A DNA stretch of 6,499 nucleotides from Egerieenecus merdigallinarum (GTDB lineage Bacteria > Bacillota > Clostridia > Christensenellales > Aristaeellaceae). Under the pieces are notes generated by a model. The model was not told the DNA's origin. It ran no database searches and saw only the letters and a program-made list of their open reading frames with translations. Position 1 is the stretch's first letter. Each line of letters starts with the position of its first letter. Positions 5,570 through 6,499 of the stretch are shown one piece after another. A program made the translations under genes and the position numbers. The stretch is from assembly GCA_018711985.1 (NCBI GenBank), contig DVHS01000213.1, positions 1-6,499 on the forward strand. Direction: 5' to 3'.

Positions 5570-6310
5570 ATGATTCGGTTGGAACACGTAAGTAAGCAGT
5601 ATGGAAAGGGAAAAATCAAGGCCCTGGATGATCTCACGCTGCATGTGGAAAAGGGCAAGGTGTTTGGCTTTATTGGCCCCAATGGCGCAGGGAAGACCAC
5701 CACCATCAAGCTCCTTACCGGCATTCTCGCGCCCACGGAAGGAAGCGTGATCATCGGCGGACAGGATATGGTGGCAAACCCGCTGGCAGCGAAGCGCCTG
5801 ATTGGCTTTGTGCCGGACAGCCATGAAATGTATGAGCGGCTGACCGGGCTGGAATATCTGAACTTCATGGCGGACATCTATGGAGTGGATGCTGCGGCGC
5901 GGAAAGCTCATATGGAGAAGTACCTGGCCCTGTTCGAGCTGGAGGATGCGGCGGGAGACCAGATCCGTAGCTATTCACGCGGTATGAAGCAGAAGTTGAC
6001 CATCATCGGCGCACTGATCCATCAGCCGCCTGTGTGGATACTGGATGAGCCCATGGTGGGTCTGGACCCCAAGGCGACCCATCTGCTGAAAGAGGAAATG
6101 CGCCGTCACTGTGAAGCGGGCAATACGGTGTTTTTCTCTACCCATGTACTGGATGTGGCGGAGAAGCTCTGCGACGAGATTGCCATCATTAACAAGGGCA
6201 AGCTGATTGCCGAGGGTACGCTGGAAGAGCTGCGCAGCGGTGAAAAGGGAGCAAGCCTGGAACAGCTGTTCCTGGAGATGACCGGCGAAGCGGAGGAAGC
6301 GACGGTATGA
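5570..6310 (+). CDS. ABC-2 type exporter, ATP-binding subunit
   Basis: This 246-residue cytoplasmic ATPase powers an ABC exporter. Walker A is GPNGAGKTT (residues 36-44), the signature loop is SYSRGMKQK (134-142), Walker B is VWILDEP (155-161) with D159 and E160, the D-loop is GLDP (164-167) and the switch His is H192 in FSTHV. The Q-loop position reads VPD (81-83), with Asp in place of Gln, a variant common in Firmicute ABC-2 ATPases of this type. The short YSRGMKQK signature fits drug, peptide or membrane-stress exporters of the CcmA/BcrA/EcsA kind; the substrate cannot be read from the sequence. It has its own promoter and lies behind the terminators of the decarboxylase operon, so it is not obviously linked to it. 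Its stop overlaps the start of the permease gene. Confidence 0.93.
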   Translation: MIRLEHVSKQYGKGKIKALDDLTLHVEKGKVFGFIGPNGAGKTTTIKLLTGILAPTEGSVIIGGQDMVANPLAAKRLIGFVPDSHEMYERLTGLEYLNFMADIYGVDAAARKAHMEKYLALFELEDAAGDQIRSYSRGMKQKLTIIGALIHQPPVWILDEPMVGLDPKATHLLKEEMRRHCEAGNTVFFSTHVLDVAEKLCDEIAIINKGKLIAEGTLEELRSGEKGASLEQLFLEMTGEAEEATV

Positions 6311-6499
6311 GTAGTTTTAGCATCCTGATGCGGCTACAGATCCGTAACCGCCTGGCTATATTGCGCGGCGGTGGCTTGCGCGGTACGGATGGCAAGCTCA
6401 AAACAGGAAAACTGGTGGGCGGGGTATTTATTCTCCTGGCCTATTTGATGATCCTGGGGATGGTGGTTGGCTTTGAATTTTTACTTTTTGAAGGATTGA
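6307..6499 (+). CDS. ABC-2 exporter permease, N-terminal part (cut by window end)
   Basis: The frame begins at ATG 6307, overlapping the ATPase stop as ATGA, a sign of translational coupling, with GGAGG (6292-6296) 10 bases upstream. The 64 visible residues start MSSFSILMRLQIRNRLAILRG. They have a basic, amphipathic N-terminus followed by one hydrophobic helix at about residues 36-60. This is the usual start of a large ABC-2 permease that pairs with the preceding ATPase. No stop occurs before the edge. The family call rests mainly on context; the substrate is unknown. Confidence 0.75.
   Translation, partial: MSSFSILMRLQIRNRLAILRGGGLRGTDGKLKTGKLVGGVFILLAYLMILGMVVGFEFLLFEGL

Noticed and set aside
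1..6499. Searched for tRNA or rRNA genes, CRISPR arrays, transposase genes, IS ends and attachment sites.
   Set aside because: None seen: no spaced direct repeats, no cloverleaf-like sequence, and all long frames are accounted for by the metabolic and transport genes.

Overview
The window is about 58-60% GC by eye, with short gene gaps, strong Shine-Dalgarno sites and all genes on the + strand. Gene content and protein style (a Na+-translocating biotin decarboxylase cluster, and an ATG-A coupled ABC-2 exporter) suggest an anaerobic, probably gut-type, Firmicute of the Clostridia or Negativicutes. This is an inference from protein resemblance; no rRNA or species marker is present.

Bases 1-108 are a short AT-richer leader holding two small inverted repeats and the Shine-Dalgarno site of the first gene. 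From 109 to 5353 runs a five-gene operon with gaps of only 21-43 bases. It encodes a 12S/MmdA-type acyl-CoA carboxyltransferase, a MmdD/OadG-type one-helix membrane subunit, a 136-residue biotin carrier with an Ala-Pro linker, a large OadB/MmdB-type membrane decarboxylase, and a 5S/OadA-type oxaloacetate/pyruvate carboxyltransferase without its own biotin domain. The order A-D-C-B matches the known methylmalonyl-CoA decarboxylase operon of Veillonella, but with a second carboxyltransferase added at the end. A strong 15-bp stem terminator (5374-5412) closes the operon.

Together the five proteins look like a modular biotin machine. The single carrier could accept CO2 from an acyl-CoA substrate (12S-like) or from oxaloacetate (5S-like). 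It could either hand it to the beta subunit for Na+-pumping decarboxylation or shuttle it between the two carboxyltransferases, as in the 12S/5S/1.3S transcarboxylase of Propionibacterium. Two features stand out: the 12S-like enzyme has unusual active-site motifs, and the beta subunit has an enlarged loop carrying three degenerate ~27-residue repeats.

Bases 5354-5569 are intergenic, with the operon terminator, a second 8-bp hairpin plus T-tract, two TTGACA hexamers and an extended -10 promoter. They precede an unrelated transcription unit: an ABC-2 type exporter ATPase (5570-6310) and the start of its permease (6307 onward), cut by the window end.
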